Shown piece by piece: positions 1-6,107 of a DNA stretch of 9,202 nt. Position 1 is the first letter of the stretch, and each line of letters opens with the position of its first letter. The notes beneath the pieces are model-generated. The model was given only the letters and a program-made list of their open reading frames with translations, was not told the origin of the DNA and made no database searches. The stretch is from JAJYZP01 sp049964535 (lineage in GTDB: Bacteria > Actinomycetota > Acidimicrobiia > Acidimicrobiales > Acidimicrobiaceae). The position numbers and the translations under genes were made by a program. The stretch is from contig JBMFXG010000108.1 of assembly GCA_049964535.1 (NCBI GenBank), forward strand, positions 1-9,202, read 5' to 3'.

Positions 1-956
1 GCAAGGGGTACTGGCTCGTTGCATCCGATGGAGGGATCTTCTCCTTCGGAGATGCTCAGTTCTACGGTTCCACAGGAAATATAGCGCTCAACGCACCGAT
101 CGTAGGTATGGCAGCAGATCCAAGCACTGGTGGATACTGGCTCGTTGCCTCCGACGGAGGGATCTTCTCCTTCAACGCGCCCTTCCGGGGCTCTGCCGGA
201 AATATAGCGCTCAACGCACCGATCGTTGGTATGGCAGTGAGCTCACTCGATCCATACGCTCCTGGAGAGTCCGGTATCGACCTCAGCTTTCCACAGTGTT
301 CCGCTCCACCACAGGTCTTCACTCCGAAGGAGATAGCGGTCATTGGCGTGACGAGCGCTCCATTCACCAACGCCAACACGTGTCTCTCCTCACAGTTCCA
401 GTCTGCAGTCGCAGCGGGAGCAGTACCGTCGCTCTACGCAGTCCTCTCCTCTCCAGTTACGACCGCCGGGAGCACCACGGAGACCCTCACTGGCCCAGAG
501 GCAGCGTGCGCCGCCACGGGATCAACCACCTGTCAGGGGTTCAACTGGGGTTACAACGCCGCCCAATCGGCCTACAGCTACGCTGCAAGCCAAGGTGTCT
601 CCGCATCAACGTGGTGGCTCGATATCGAGGTCGGCACCGCTTCGGCCACGAGCTGTACCAATACCGGGCTATGGACCTGCGACACCGCCGTCAACGACCA
701 GGTCCTAGCCGGCGCCATAGCGTTCTACAGTTCGGTCCACATTCAGGTCGGGATCTACTCCACGAATCTACAGTTCAGCGCAGTGGCCGGGACGTACTCA
801 CCCGGACTTCCCATCTGGATCGCCGGTGCCCCCGTAACCACACCAACGAGCTACTGCACCAATACTGCCCAGTACTTCGGAGGTGGAGTTCCCTGGCTCG
901 TCCAAGTCCTCGCTGGCGAGTACGGAGGTCCTGTAGACCTGGATTACGCCTGCTAA
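1..956 (+). CDS. Secreted repeat protein with GH25-like C-terminal domain (5' end missing)
   Basis: The gene is already open at the left edge and ends at TAA 954-956; 317 residues are visible. Residues 1 to about 77 are two copies of a roughly 42-residue repeat (GYWLVASDGGIFSFG... then NIALNAPIVGMA). The rest, from SGIDLSFPQC to the terminal DLDYAC, resembles glycoside hydrolase family 25-like TIM-barrel domains: an early GID strand, a WWLDIEVG segment carrying the D-x-E pair typical of GH25 catalytic acids, then VGIYST, LPIWIAG and a terminal VDLDY strand. The visible part has eight cysteines, an even number consistent with disulfides in an exported protein. The signal peptide would lie upstream of the window. 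The likely role is cell-wall binding or muramidase-type activity at the surface. The repeats probably form a beta-propeller-like or wall-interacting array. Whether the domain is catalytically active is not shown. The gene converges on dnaB. Confidence 0.72.
   Translation, partial: KGYWLVASDGGIFSFGDAQFYGSTGNIALNAPIVGMAADPSTGGYWLVASDGGIFSFNAPFRGSAGNIALNAPIVGMAVSSLDPYAPGESGIDLSFPQCSAPPQVFTPKEIAVIGVTSAPFTNANTCLSSQFQSAVAAGAVPSLYAVLSSPVTTAGSTTETLTGPEAACAATGSTTCQGFNWGYNAAQSAYSYAASQGVSASTWWLDIEVGTASATSCTNTGLWTCDTAVNDQVLAGAIAFYSSVHIQVGIYSTNLQFSAVAGTYSPGLPIWIAGAPVTTPTSYCTNTAQYFGGGVPWLVQVLAGEYGGPVDLDYAC
9..237 (+). repeat. Tandem 126-bp coding repeat (YWLVASDGGIFSFG unit)
   Basis: One complete unit (9-134, 42 codons) is followed by a second that runs to about 237 and is one codon shorter in the middle (GDAQFYGST versus NAPFRGSA). 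The ends are nearly identical at DNA level: tactggctcgttgc recurs, and ggaaatatagcgctcaac is followed by the same bases for more than 15 further positions. The middle is more diverged. The array continues upstream of the window, because the first visible residues KG already belong to a preceding unit. Confidence 0.9.
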
Positions 957-1055
957 AGGAGGCACGCCAGGACAGAAGATCCGGCCCATGCACACGAGTC
1001 TGCCCCCACAGCCCGCGAGGGCAGGCTCGGCATATGGTCGCCGACGCCGATCGCT

Positions 1056-2948
1056 CTAGTTCGACGGCGCCATATTCGCAAAGAGCGTGTAGTTGTTGAG
1101 AAACGCTAGGTAGACCGTCCCAACAGGACCACTGCGATGCTTCGCAATAATAACCTCAGCGGTACCTCGATCTTGTGTCTCGGGGTCGTACATCTCATCC
1201 CGGTAGATGAAGATGACAACGTCTGCATCTTGTTCCAACGAGTTATGCAGCAAGAATCCATTTCCGAAGAAGCAGTGAGTTCCTTGAACCGAGAGATCAA
1301 AGACCGGTTCTCTTCCGACAGAACGAACGTTCCTGATGCTCTCTTCGACGAGGGCTACTTGAAGCTCACTCTCAAGACGGAGACCACTACCAGAGCGTTC
1401 CGCACTCCCTCGACCTCCTCCGACGAGAGCATCGATCGAGGCATGAGTCTCACTCGACTCCAAACCAACACCGCTTCCAACTCCGACCGCTACACGATCT
1501 CCTGGTCGCAACTGGTCGAGTCGAGTCCAACTCCCGTCTCGAAAAAATGGGTGATTTGCCGTAGCTCGAACCGTACGTCCGGTGACCGTCTCGACCTCAT
1601 AGACCGGCCGAACACCGGTCATAAAGATCGACGTGACGACTCGTGGCACCACGGAAGCATCTCGATCAACCGATGGTATCGAGGTTCCTTCCATAGCACG
1701 CATCCACGCAAGGCCAATAGGAAGACTCTCGCCATTCGCAAGCTGAACTTCGGTATCCCACGTCACACACCCAGACTCTCGAAGATCTGCAAGCTGTGGA
1801 CGCTTATCGGAGCGGGACTCCAAGTTCCGAGATAGCTGGGAGAGCGCAACCACTGGAACGTTGAGCTCGCGAGCGAGAATCTTAAGCCCTCTCGAGATCT
1901 CAGAGACCTCCACCTGGCGAGACTCTACGTTGCGACGGCCTGACATCAGCTGCAGGTAGTCCACAATGACGAGACCGAGCCCCTCACGGGCCTTCAATCG
2001 TCGCGCTCGAGCTCGAATATCGAGGACCGTCAGGTTAGGGTCATCATCGATATAGATCTTTGCGTCGGCCAATCGACCAATCGCTAGATGGATCTTCTCC
2101 CAATCCTTCTCTTGCAGATTGCCAGATCGCAGTCTCGTCGAGTCCACCCGAGCTTCGGCCGCAACAAGACGCTGCGTCAACTCCTGATGACTCATCTCAA
2201 GAGAGAACATGAGAACCGGCTCGGAGATCGATTTTGCAGCATTGACTCCCATACCGAGAGCGAAAGAGGTCTTGCCCATTCCAGGTCTTGCCCCCACGAT
2301 CACCAAGCTCGAAGGCTGCAGCCCAGAGAGCTTTTCATCGAGATCGATATAGCCGGTTGAGATACCGGTCACGGCGTCAGACGATTCATAGAACGCTTCC
2401 AAAGTATCGAGCGTCTCGAGTAACGAATCCCGCAAGGGACGCATGGTGTCTGCAGTTCGATGCTCGGCCACCTCAAAAATCTTGGCCTCAGCAAGATCGA
2501 CCGCCGCTGAGATATCGTCTGGAAGTCCATACGCCAGTTCAGCGATCTCCGAGGCGGCACGAATGAGCTTTCGAAGTAGAGAGTACTCCTCGATGATCTG
2601 AGAGTACCGCGCCGCCGAACCAATCGCTGGAGTACTCGCCTGAAGGGCGATCAGGGCCTCGAGCCCTCCAACCACCTCGAGCAACCCATGGCGCTTGAGC
2701 TCCTCCGAGACGGTTACAGCGTCGTTCGGCGCTCCCTCAGCGTGCAAGGTCGCCAAGGCGTGAAAGATATGTCCGTGAGAAGGACGGAAAAAGTCCTCCT
2801 CTTTGATGATCTCAATCGCTTCCGAGACCGCTTCTCGGGACATCAACATTGCCCCGAGAAGCGACTCTTCCGCCTCTATGGAGTGTGGTACAACACGACC
2901 GAGAAACTGCTCGAGTCGGTCGGACGAATCACCATCACGACGCGCCAA
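1056..2948 (-). CDS. dnaB: Replicative DNA helicase DnaB, interrupted by an in-frame mini-intein
   Basis: This is the hexameric 5'-3' helicase that unwinds DNA at the replication fork. The precursor is 630 residues; the mature protein after splicing would be about 454. Residues about 16-125 are the N-terminal DnaB domain (PHSIEAEESLLGAML). The RecA-like ATPase domain follows from about 195, with Walker A GARPGMGKTS (219-228) and Walker B LVIVDYLQLM (326-335). The host domain breaks after DLRESG (393) and resumes at SLEQDADVVIFIYRDE (570), exactly where an intein is inserted. I chose the TTG start at 2946-2948 because GAGG lies 5 nt upstream. The first in-frame ATG comes only at residue 34, inside the conserved N-terminal domain. 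It is the last gene of the rpsF-ssb-rpsR-rplI-dnaB run, 33 nt after rplI, and converges on the repeat protein. No convincing terminator was found in 957-1055. Confidence 0.97.
   Translation of the reverse strand: MARRDGDSSDRLEQFLGRVVPHSIEAEESLLGAMLMSREAVSEAIEIIKEEDFFRPSHGHIFHALATLHAEGAPNDAVTVSEELKRHGLLEVVGGLEALIALQASTPAIGSAARYSQIIEEYSLLRKLIRAASEIAELAYGLPDDISAAVDLAEAKIFEVAEHRTADTMRPLRDSLLETLDTLEAFYESSDAVTGISTGYIDLDEKLSGLQPSSLVIVGARPGMGKTSFALGMGVNAAKSISEPVLMFSLEMSHQELTQRLVAAEARVDSTRLRSGNLQEKDWEKIHLAIGRLADAKIYIDDDPNLTVLDIRARARRLKAREGLGLVIVDYLQLMSGRRNVESRQVEVSEISRGLKILARELNVPVVALSQLSRNLESRSDKRPQLADLRESGCVTWDTEVQLANGESLPIGLAWMRAMEGTSIPSVDRDASVVPRVVTSIFMTGVRPVYEVETVTGRTVRATANHPFFRDGSWTRLDQLRPGDRVAVGVGSGVGLESSETHASIDALVGGGRGSAERSGSGLRLESELQVALVEESIRNVRSVGREPVFDLSVQGTHCFFGNGFLLHNSLEQDADVVIFIYRDEMYDPETQDRGTAEVIIAKHRSGPVGTVYLAFLNNYTLFANMAPSN
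1242..1769 (-). other. DnaB mini-intein coding segment (176 aa)
   Basis: This in-frame segment within dnaB codes for precursor residues 394-569. It starts with Cys1 (TGT 1767-1769; CVTWDTEVQL, block A) and ends with GNGFLLHN (His175-Asn176, AAC at 1242-1244), followed by Ser+1 of the C-extein. Block B is TVRATANHPFF with a T-x-x-H motif (intein His73). Block F is VFDLSVQGTHCFFGNG. All residues expected for class 1 protein splicing are present, so it is probably active. Between blocks B and F there is only a Gly/Ser/Glu-rich linker of roughly 45 residues and no LAGLIDADG or HNH motif, so the homing endonuclease is absent. The insertion point RESG/S(L)EQDAD is the same as in the Synechocystis Ssp DnaB intein, as I recall it. 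Splicing itself is inferred, not shown. Confidence 0.95.
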
Positions 2949-2981
2949 CGTTACCTCGCTGCGACCGGTGTGATCTAGAAC

Positions 2982-3434
2982 CTATTCCGAATCCGACACA
3001 ACCTTGACGTTGAGTTGAATCTCGACCTCATCGTGGAGCTTCACCGGAATTTGATGATCCCCCGACGACTTGATCGGATCGTGCATATGAACCCTCTTGC
3101 GATCGAGCTCGATCCCCGAAGCTTCTTTGACCTTATCGATGACATCGTGAACGCCGATGGATCCGAAGAGCTTCGAGTCCTTTCCAACTTTGGCGGCGAT
3201 CTCAAAGGTCATGCCGACGAGTCGCACGGCGATCTCTTCCGCCGCTTCTTTCGCGCGATGATCTTTTATGTCACGAGCCTTTCGCATGGCAGTCGCTTGA
3301 GCCATGATCCCAGGCGTTGCAGGTATTGCATGACCTTGCGGTAGGAGGTAGTTACGTCCGTAACCATCCGCGACCTGAACGAGGTCACCCCGCTTACCAA
3401 GTCCGGATACATCCGATCTCAATACGACCTTCAT
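2982..3434 (-). CDS. rplI: Large ribosomal subunit protein bL9
   Basis: L9 binds 23S rRNA near the base of the L1 stalk and helps maintain reading frame. The 150-residue product has the normal family length. The N-terminal RNA-binding domain carries the family signature (VSGLGKRGDLVQVADGYGRN, then YLLPQG, residues about 9-33). A charged connecting helix follows (about 42-75), and then the C-terminal domain (KLFGSIG at about 88, ending in a VEIQLNVKVV strand). The ATG at 3432-3434 overlaps the rpsR stop as ATGA, and GAGG lies about 7 nt upstream inside rpsR, so translation is probably coupled to rpsR. dnaB follows 33 nt downstream. Nothing is unusual in the protein. Confidence 0.97.
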   Translation of the reverse strand: MKVVLRSDVSGLGKRGDLVQVADGYGRNYLLPQGHAIPATPGIMAQATAMRKARDIKDHRAKEAAEEIAVRLVGMTFEIAAKVGKDSKLFGSIGVHDVIDKVKEASGIELDRKRVHMHDPIKSSGDHQIPVKLHDEVEIQLNVKVVSDSE

Positions 3435-3844
3435 GCCAGCACCTCGCTCGTCTCTTCGCTATCCTCATCGCCGCCGAAGGTCATACGATCCTCTTCGTCA
3501 CTGTCCAACTCCTCAACGAACGAGCTCTCTTGCTCTTGATCGTTGCGTTGTGGAGCCCGAGACCTCGTTCGCTCGGCGACGGTTCGCTGCGTATAGGGAA
3601 GTAGCGCTAGTTCTCGAGCGGTCTTGATCGCTATTGCGATATCACGCTGATGCTGGACGCAGTTTCCGCTAACTCGGCGCGCTCGAATCTTGCCACGCTC
3701 GCTCATGTGACGCTTCAACATGTCAGCGTCTTTGTAGTCGATCCAGGTCTCTTTGCGCGCACAGAAGGTACAGACCTTCTTCTTGACCTTCTTGGTTGTT
3801 TCCTTAGCGACTCTTCTTGAGTTTTTATCTGAATTTTTACCCAT
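3431..3844 (-). CDS. rpsR: Small ribosomal subunit protein bS18, zinc-type, with acidic C-terminal extension
   Basis: S18 partners S6 on the platform of the 30S subunit. Residues about 18-87 are a clear S18 core: VCTFCARKETWIDYKDADML, SERGKIRARRVSGNCVQHQRDIA and the final ARELALLPY. Cys25 and Cys28 (CTFC), Cys62 and His65 (NCVQH) form the metal-site pattern of the C+ (zinc) version. The N-terminus is lysine-rich. Bacterial S18 is usually about 75-90 residues; this one is 137. The extra ~50 residues begin with an Arg-rich linker (ERTRSRAPQR) and then become strongly acidic (EELDSDEEDR, GGDEDSEETSE; about 15 Asp/Glu in 33 residues). The extension is really in frame, since its stop overlaps the rplI ATG. 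ATG 3842-3844 lies 2 nt after the ssb stop; an AGAGGAA sequence inside the end of ssb is a rather distant ribosome-binding site. The tail's role is unknown. Confidence 0.95.
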   Translation of the reverse strand: MGKNSDKNSRRVAKETTKKVKKKVCTFCARKETWIDYKDADMLKRHMSERGKIRARRVSGNCVQHQRDIAIAIKTARELALLPYTQRTVAERTRSRAPQRNDQEQESSFVEELDSDEEDRMTFGGDEDSEETSEVLA

Positions 3845-3846
3845 GA

Positions 3847-4299
3847 TTAAAACGGTTCCTCTTCATAAGCGTAACTACCCGGACCACCATCGCTGGACGG
3901 ACCTCCGGAATCCATGGCACCCGAACTACCGGGTCTGCGTTCATTTTTGACCGCCGTCACGGTAGCCCAGCGAACAGATAGACCCAAGTCATCGGCGACG
4001 ATCTGCACCCTCGAGCGCTTCTCACCCTCGTTCGATTCCCAACTCCGTTGCTCTAGGCGCCCAGTCACAATGACACGCGAGCCCTTCTCGAGCGAGCCAG
4101 ACGCGTTCTCCGCGAGCTCTCTCCAGCAGACAACGTCAAAGAACGAGGTGTTCTCCTCCCACTCCTGGGTCTGCTGATTCATTCTTCGCCTATTTACTGC
4201 AACCGCAAAAGAAGCGGTTGCAAGGCCTGCATTGGTAAAACGAAGCTCGGGTTCTCGGACAACGTTACCTACAACCGTCACAGCATTTCCGTTTGACAT
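3847..4299 (-). CDS. ssb: Single-stranded DNA-binding protein SSB
   Basis: SSB coats and protects single-stranded DNA and recruits replication and repair proteins. The 150-residue product has an OB-fold in residues about 1-112 (NAVTVVGNVVREPELRFT, ATASFAVAVNRR, TSFFDVVCWRELAENA, GSRVIVTGRLEQRSW, VQIVADDLGLSVRW). A Gly/Ser/Pro-rich flexible linker follows, then the acidic tip EEEPF, the conserved protein-interaction tail. ATG 4297-4299 is preceded by AAGGGAG at good spacing. It lies 38 nt after rpsF and 2 nt before rpsR. Placement between the S6 and S18 genes is a widely conserved bacterial arrangement. The linker and tail are short compared with mycobacterial SSB. No anomalies are seen. Confidence 0.97.
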   Translation of the reverse strand: MSNGNAVTVVGNVVREPELRFTNAGLATASFAVAVNRRRMNQQTQEWEENTSFFDVVCWRELAENASGSLEKGSRVIVTGRLEQRSWESNEGEKRSRVQIVADDLGLSVRWATVTAVKNERRPGSSGAMDSGGPSSDGGPGSYAYEEEPF

Positions 4300-4337
4300 G
4301 CGAACTTCTCCCTTTCTCAGCCGGCGCTACACGCTGG

Positions 4338-4685
4338 TTAATCCTCTGAAGGCGTGGAAGGGGTTGAACCAACCCGAGAGAGAACCTTTTCTGCAACGTG
4401 AACGGGCAGGCGGCTGATCTTGTGTCGAAGCACTTCATCTGTAATATAGAGGTTTCGCTCCACTTCGGCTACCATCTTCGGCTCGCCCTTGAGCTGAACG
4501 ATGACGTAGTAGCCTTCCCAGCGATCCTTGAGCTCATATGCAAACCGCTTTCGACCCCATCGATCGATCTTCAGCACGCTGCCATCTTGAGCGGAGACAA
4601 GAGACGAGATCTTATCAATCTGCTCTTGAATCTCATCGTCGTCGAGCGACGATTCCAAAATAACGACGAGTTCATACACTCGCAT
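4338..4685 (-). CDS. rpsF: Small ribosomal subunit protein bS6
   Basis: S6 binds 16S rRNA as a heterodimer with S18 on the 30S platform. The 115-residue product starts MRVYELVVILESSLDDDEI and has the S6 core features: an RWGRKRFAYELKDRWEGYYVIVQLKG stretch from about residue 43 (given here only as a landmark), LYITDEVLRHKISRL, and a short Ser/Thr/Pro tail. I chose ATG 4683-4685, although the frame is open 13 codons further up to an ATG at 4722-4724. A perfect AGGAGG (4693-4698) sits 7 nt before the chosen ATG, and S6 homologues begin at the MRxYE motif. It is the first gene of the operon continuing into ssb. Its leader may hold autoregulatory structure (separate entry). Confidence 0.96.
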   Translation of the reverse strand: MRVYELVVILESSLDDDEIQEQIDKISSLVSAQDGSVLKIDRWGRKRFAYELKDRWEGYYVIVQLKGEPKMVAEVERNLYITDEVLRHKISRLPVHVAEKVLSRVGSTPSTPSED

Positions 4686-4757
4686 ACACAAACCTCCTAT
4701 GGTCCCGACAGAGCGGGGCCCCAAATTTTGGGGCAGGAATACAAACCAGTCACTATA
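4686..4757 (-). promoter_or_regulatory. Promoter and structured 5' leader of the rpsF operon (candidate)
   Basis: On the minus strand a TATAGT hexamer (4752-4757) fits a -10 box and would start transcription near 4745; no good -35 hexamer is visible. The implied leader contains a strong inverted repeat, GCCCC-AAA-x-TTT-GGGGC (4718-4734), at once followed by CCCG-CTCTGT-CGGG, a second stem-loop, then AGGAGG (4693-4698). Neither hairpin is followed by a U-run, so these do not look like intrinsic terminators. Leaders of rpsF operons are known in many bacteria to bind the S6:S18 complex for feedback control. Similarity in position suggests this, but I could not match the published consensus. Confidence 0.4.
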
Positions 4758-4785
4758 CCCAGCGCAGGTCGTGCTTCCGCTCGCT

Positions 4786-4801
4786 GGAGAGCTATCTCTC
4801 C
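4786..4801 (-). other. Short inverted repeat just after the DUF5318 stop
   Basis: GGAGAG-CTAT-CTCTCC is a perfect 6-bp stem with a 4-nt loop, 4 nt downstream of the DUF5318 stop codon. No U-tract follows on the minus strand, so it is at best a weak transcript-end or stability element. It could be chance. Confidence 0.25.
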
Positions 4802-4805
4802 CCGA

Positions 4806-5201
4806 TCACGACGAAAGGAGCGCAGATTTGCGCAAGAGATAGTTCCAACGACAGTGCGTACAGACCTCTACTTCGTAGATCTCTACCGCTCGCTTGAGGT
4901 CCCGGAGACGAACGATGTCACCCTCTCCTTCGATCGCACGCCCATGAGGAGGCAGTCCCTCTCCAAAGGCAAAGCGTACCTCAACCATGTCCATCTGATC
5001 ACAGATCGGACAAGCGGAGTTCGACGCGACTCCGAGATGGGTCGCAACTCGAAGTAGCTCGGCACTAGCGTCACAAAGCTCGTCGCGCGACTGCTGACCA
5101 GAACGAAACTGCCGAAGCGTCATATCACGCATCAGCCGATTATCGACACTACTGACACCTTGTCGAGAGTGATACTGCGCTGAGAGACGTGACAAATCCA
5201 C
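4806..5201 (-). CDS. DUF5318 family small zinc-ribbon protein
   Basis: The product matches the actinobacterial DUF5318 family, to which M. tuberculosis Rv0049 belongs as I recall it. A CPIC pair and a VEVCTHCRWNYLLRKS ending supply two CxxC knuckles (Cys64/Cys67 and Cys114/Cys117 in a 131-residue reading) that probably bind one zinc ion. Ahead of them, DELCDASAELLRVA matches the family's EVCDA...LLRAA segment. The function is unknown. The stop (4806-4808) is certain; the start is not. The frame is open to an ATG at 5285, but the first 28 residues are tryptophan-rich and unlike the family. GTG 5199-5201 gives the usual family length (131 aa) but has a weak ribosome-binding site. ATG 5130-5132 would cut into residues that still align with the family. 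The gene lies upstream of rpsF on the same strand and is divergent from padR, an arrangement resembling the Rv0047c-Rv0053 neighbourhood. Confidence 0.85.
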   Translation of the reverse strand: MDLSRLSAQYHSRQGVSSVDNRLMRDMTLRQFRSGQQSRDELCDASAELLRVATHLGVASNSACPICDQMDMVEVRFAFGEGLPPHGRAIEGEGDIVRLRDLKRAVEIYEVEVCTHCRWNYLLRKSALLSS

Positions 5202-5285
5202 GTCTTCAAGGCTAACCCATCGAGGACCTCCGAACCACTGTCTGTGCCATGAGCAGTTCAAAAGTCGAGATCTCGTCCAGCACAT

Positions 5286-5423
5286 CTCTGGTATCCAGCT
5301 CCAGAGTGCAGCGCTAACATATCACTGCGATATATTGATCAATACCATTAATCGAAGAGTAAAGCGGAACCTCGTAGTGAGCAACAGGAATAGAGTTCGG
5401 TTACCAGTGTTGAGGGTGAAACG
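5286..5423. promoter_or_regulatory. Divergent intergenic region with two palindromes (candidate operator)
   Basis: Between the PadR gene (plus) and the DUF5318 gene (minus) are two adjacent palindromes. ATATC-ACTGC-GATAT occupies 5319-5333, and the 12-bp perfect TATTGATCAATA occupies 5333-5344. PadR proteins commonly repress their own promoters through dyad operators, so these are candidate sites. On the minus strand TTGATC and a TATGTT hexamer overlap the palindromes and could be the DUF5318 promoter, with poor (15-nt) spacing. For padR, TAGAGT (5391-5396) is a possible -10. All assignments are inference. Confidence 0.4.
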
Positions 5424-6041
5424 ATGAAGCGCAGTCCAGGCACACAGCTTGTTGAGCTCGTCGTGCTCGGCCTTCTCAGTGAACAAGCTCAGCACGGCTA
5501 TGAGCTACACCGAAGAATCGTCGCTTCCTTCGGCACCATCTTTCAGCCGTCTTGGGGATCGCTCTACCCTGCGCTCGCCCGTCTCGAGAGAGATCGAGCG
5601 GTCGAGTCCTCCTCGGAATCGGCCACAAACTTTATCCCAACAACGGGTTCGCTCAGCGGAGAGCTGGCACTCTTTCGCTCAGCCCGCTCCGCCTTGACCC
5701 CGCGCCGCCAAAGAAAGGTCTACGTTATCTCTGAGATCGGTCTTCGACTCTTTGAGAAACACCTCACGAGTATCGAGATTGACGATGAACGTTCGTTCTG
5801 GATTGGGCTCTCTTTCGCAGATCACCTCCCACCTGACCAACGACTGTCACTGATCAATCGGCGCCGATATCTCTTGGACGATCAACTCAGGGCAATGAAA
5901 GACTCGCCGAAGTTCGATGAGTCCGGGTGGCGCTCCATCGCACTTCGGGGCATGTCCGATCGAGTCTCAGCCGAGTTGGAGTGGCTGACCACTCTCGCCA
6001 CATCACTGCTTCACAACGATGACAAGGTCGCCGGAGAATGA
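5424..6041 (+). CDS. PadR-family transcriptional regulator
   Basis: The 205-residue product has an N-terminal winged helix of the PadR type. ELVVLGLLSEQAQHGYELHR (11-30) and SWGSLYPALARLERDRAVE (43-61) are the DNA-recognition helices. KVYVISEIGLRLFEKHL (98-114) is the wing strand and following helix. Residues about 62-96 (Ser/Thr-rich, ending TPRRQRK) lengthen the wing, which in short PadR proteins is a tight turn. The C-terminal part (about 130-195) is helical and probably dimerises. ATG 5424-5426 has GAGG 8 nt upstream. ino1 follows on the same strand 66 nt downstream. A PadR gene beside ino1 is also found in M. tuberculosis (Rv0047c-Rv0046c), so control of inositol synthesis is a reasonable hypothesis. 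Auto-repression through the palindromes upstream is also possible. The ligand is unknown. Confidence 0.9.
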   Translation: MKRSPGTQLVELVVLGLLSEQAQHGYELHRRIVASFGTIFQPSWGSLYPALARLERDRAVESSSESATNFIPTTGSLSGELALFRSARSALTPRRQRKVYVISEIGLRLFEKHLTSIEIDDERSFWIGLSFADHLPPDQRLSLINRRRYLLDDQLRAMKDSPKFDESGWRSIALRGMSDRVSAELEWLTTLATSLLHNDDKVAGE

Positions 6042-6107
6042 AGCACGATCGCAACGACTAGCTCTCGTAGATCAAGCTCGTAGTACGTATTTACAGAAAG
6101 GAAAACC

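Noticed and set aside
1000..1024. Inverted repeat CTGCCC...GGGCAG between the convergent repeat-protein gene and dnaB
   Set aside because: A 6-bp stem with a 13-nt loop and no T-tract on either strand is too weak to call a terminator.
296..1099. Plus-strand open frame overlapping the repeat-protein gene in another frame
   Set aside because: The translation is Arg/Ser/His-rich and low in structure, while the other frame has clear repeats and GH25-like motifs. It also runs into the dnaB 3' end.
1370..1500. Homing endonuclease remnant inside the intein
   Set aside because: No LAGLIDADG or HNH motif is visible; the stretch is a low-complexity Gly/Ser/Glu linker.
1137..1835. Long plus-strand open frame opposite the DnaB intein (232 codons)
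   Set aside because: It is antisense to dnaB, where the minus strand shows clear DnaB and intein motifs. The translation is Ser/Arg-rich with no recognisable domain.
4686..4724. Upstream extension of rpsF to the ATG at 4722-4724
   Set aside because: A perfect AGGAGG lies 7 nt before the ATG at 4685, S6 homologues begin at MRxYE, and the extra 13 residues overlap the hairpin region.
4398..5057. Plus-strand open frame opposite rpsF and DUF5318
   Set aside because: The minus strand encodes recognisable S6 and DUF5318 proteins across the same bases, so this is a shadow frame.
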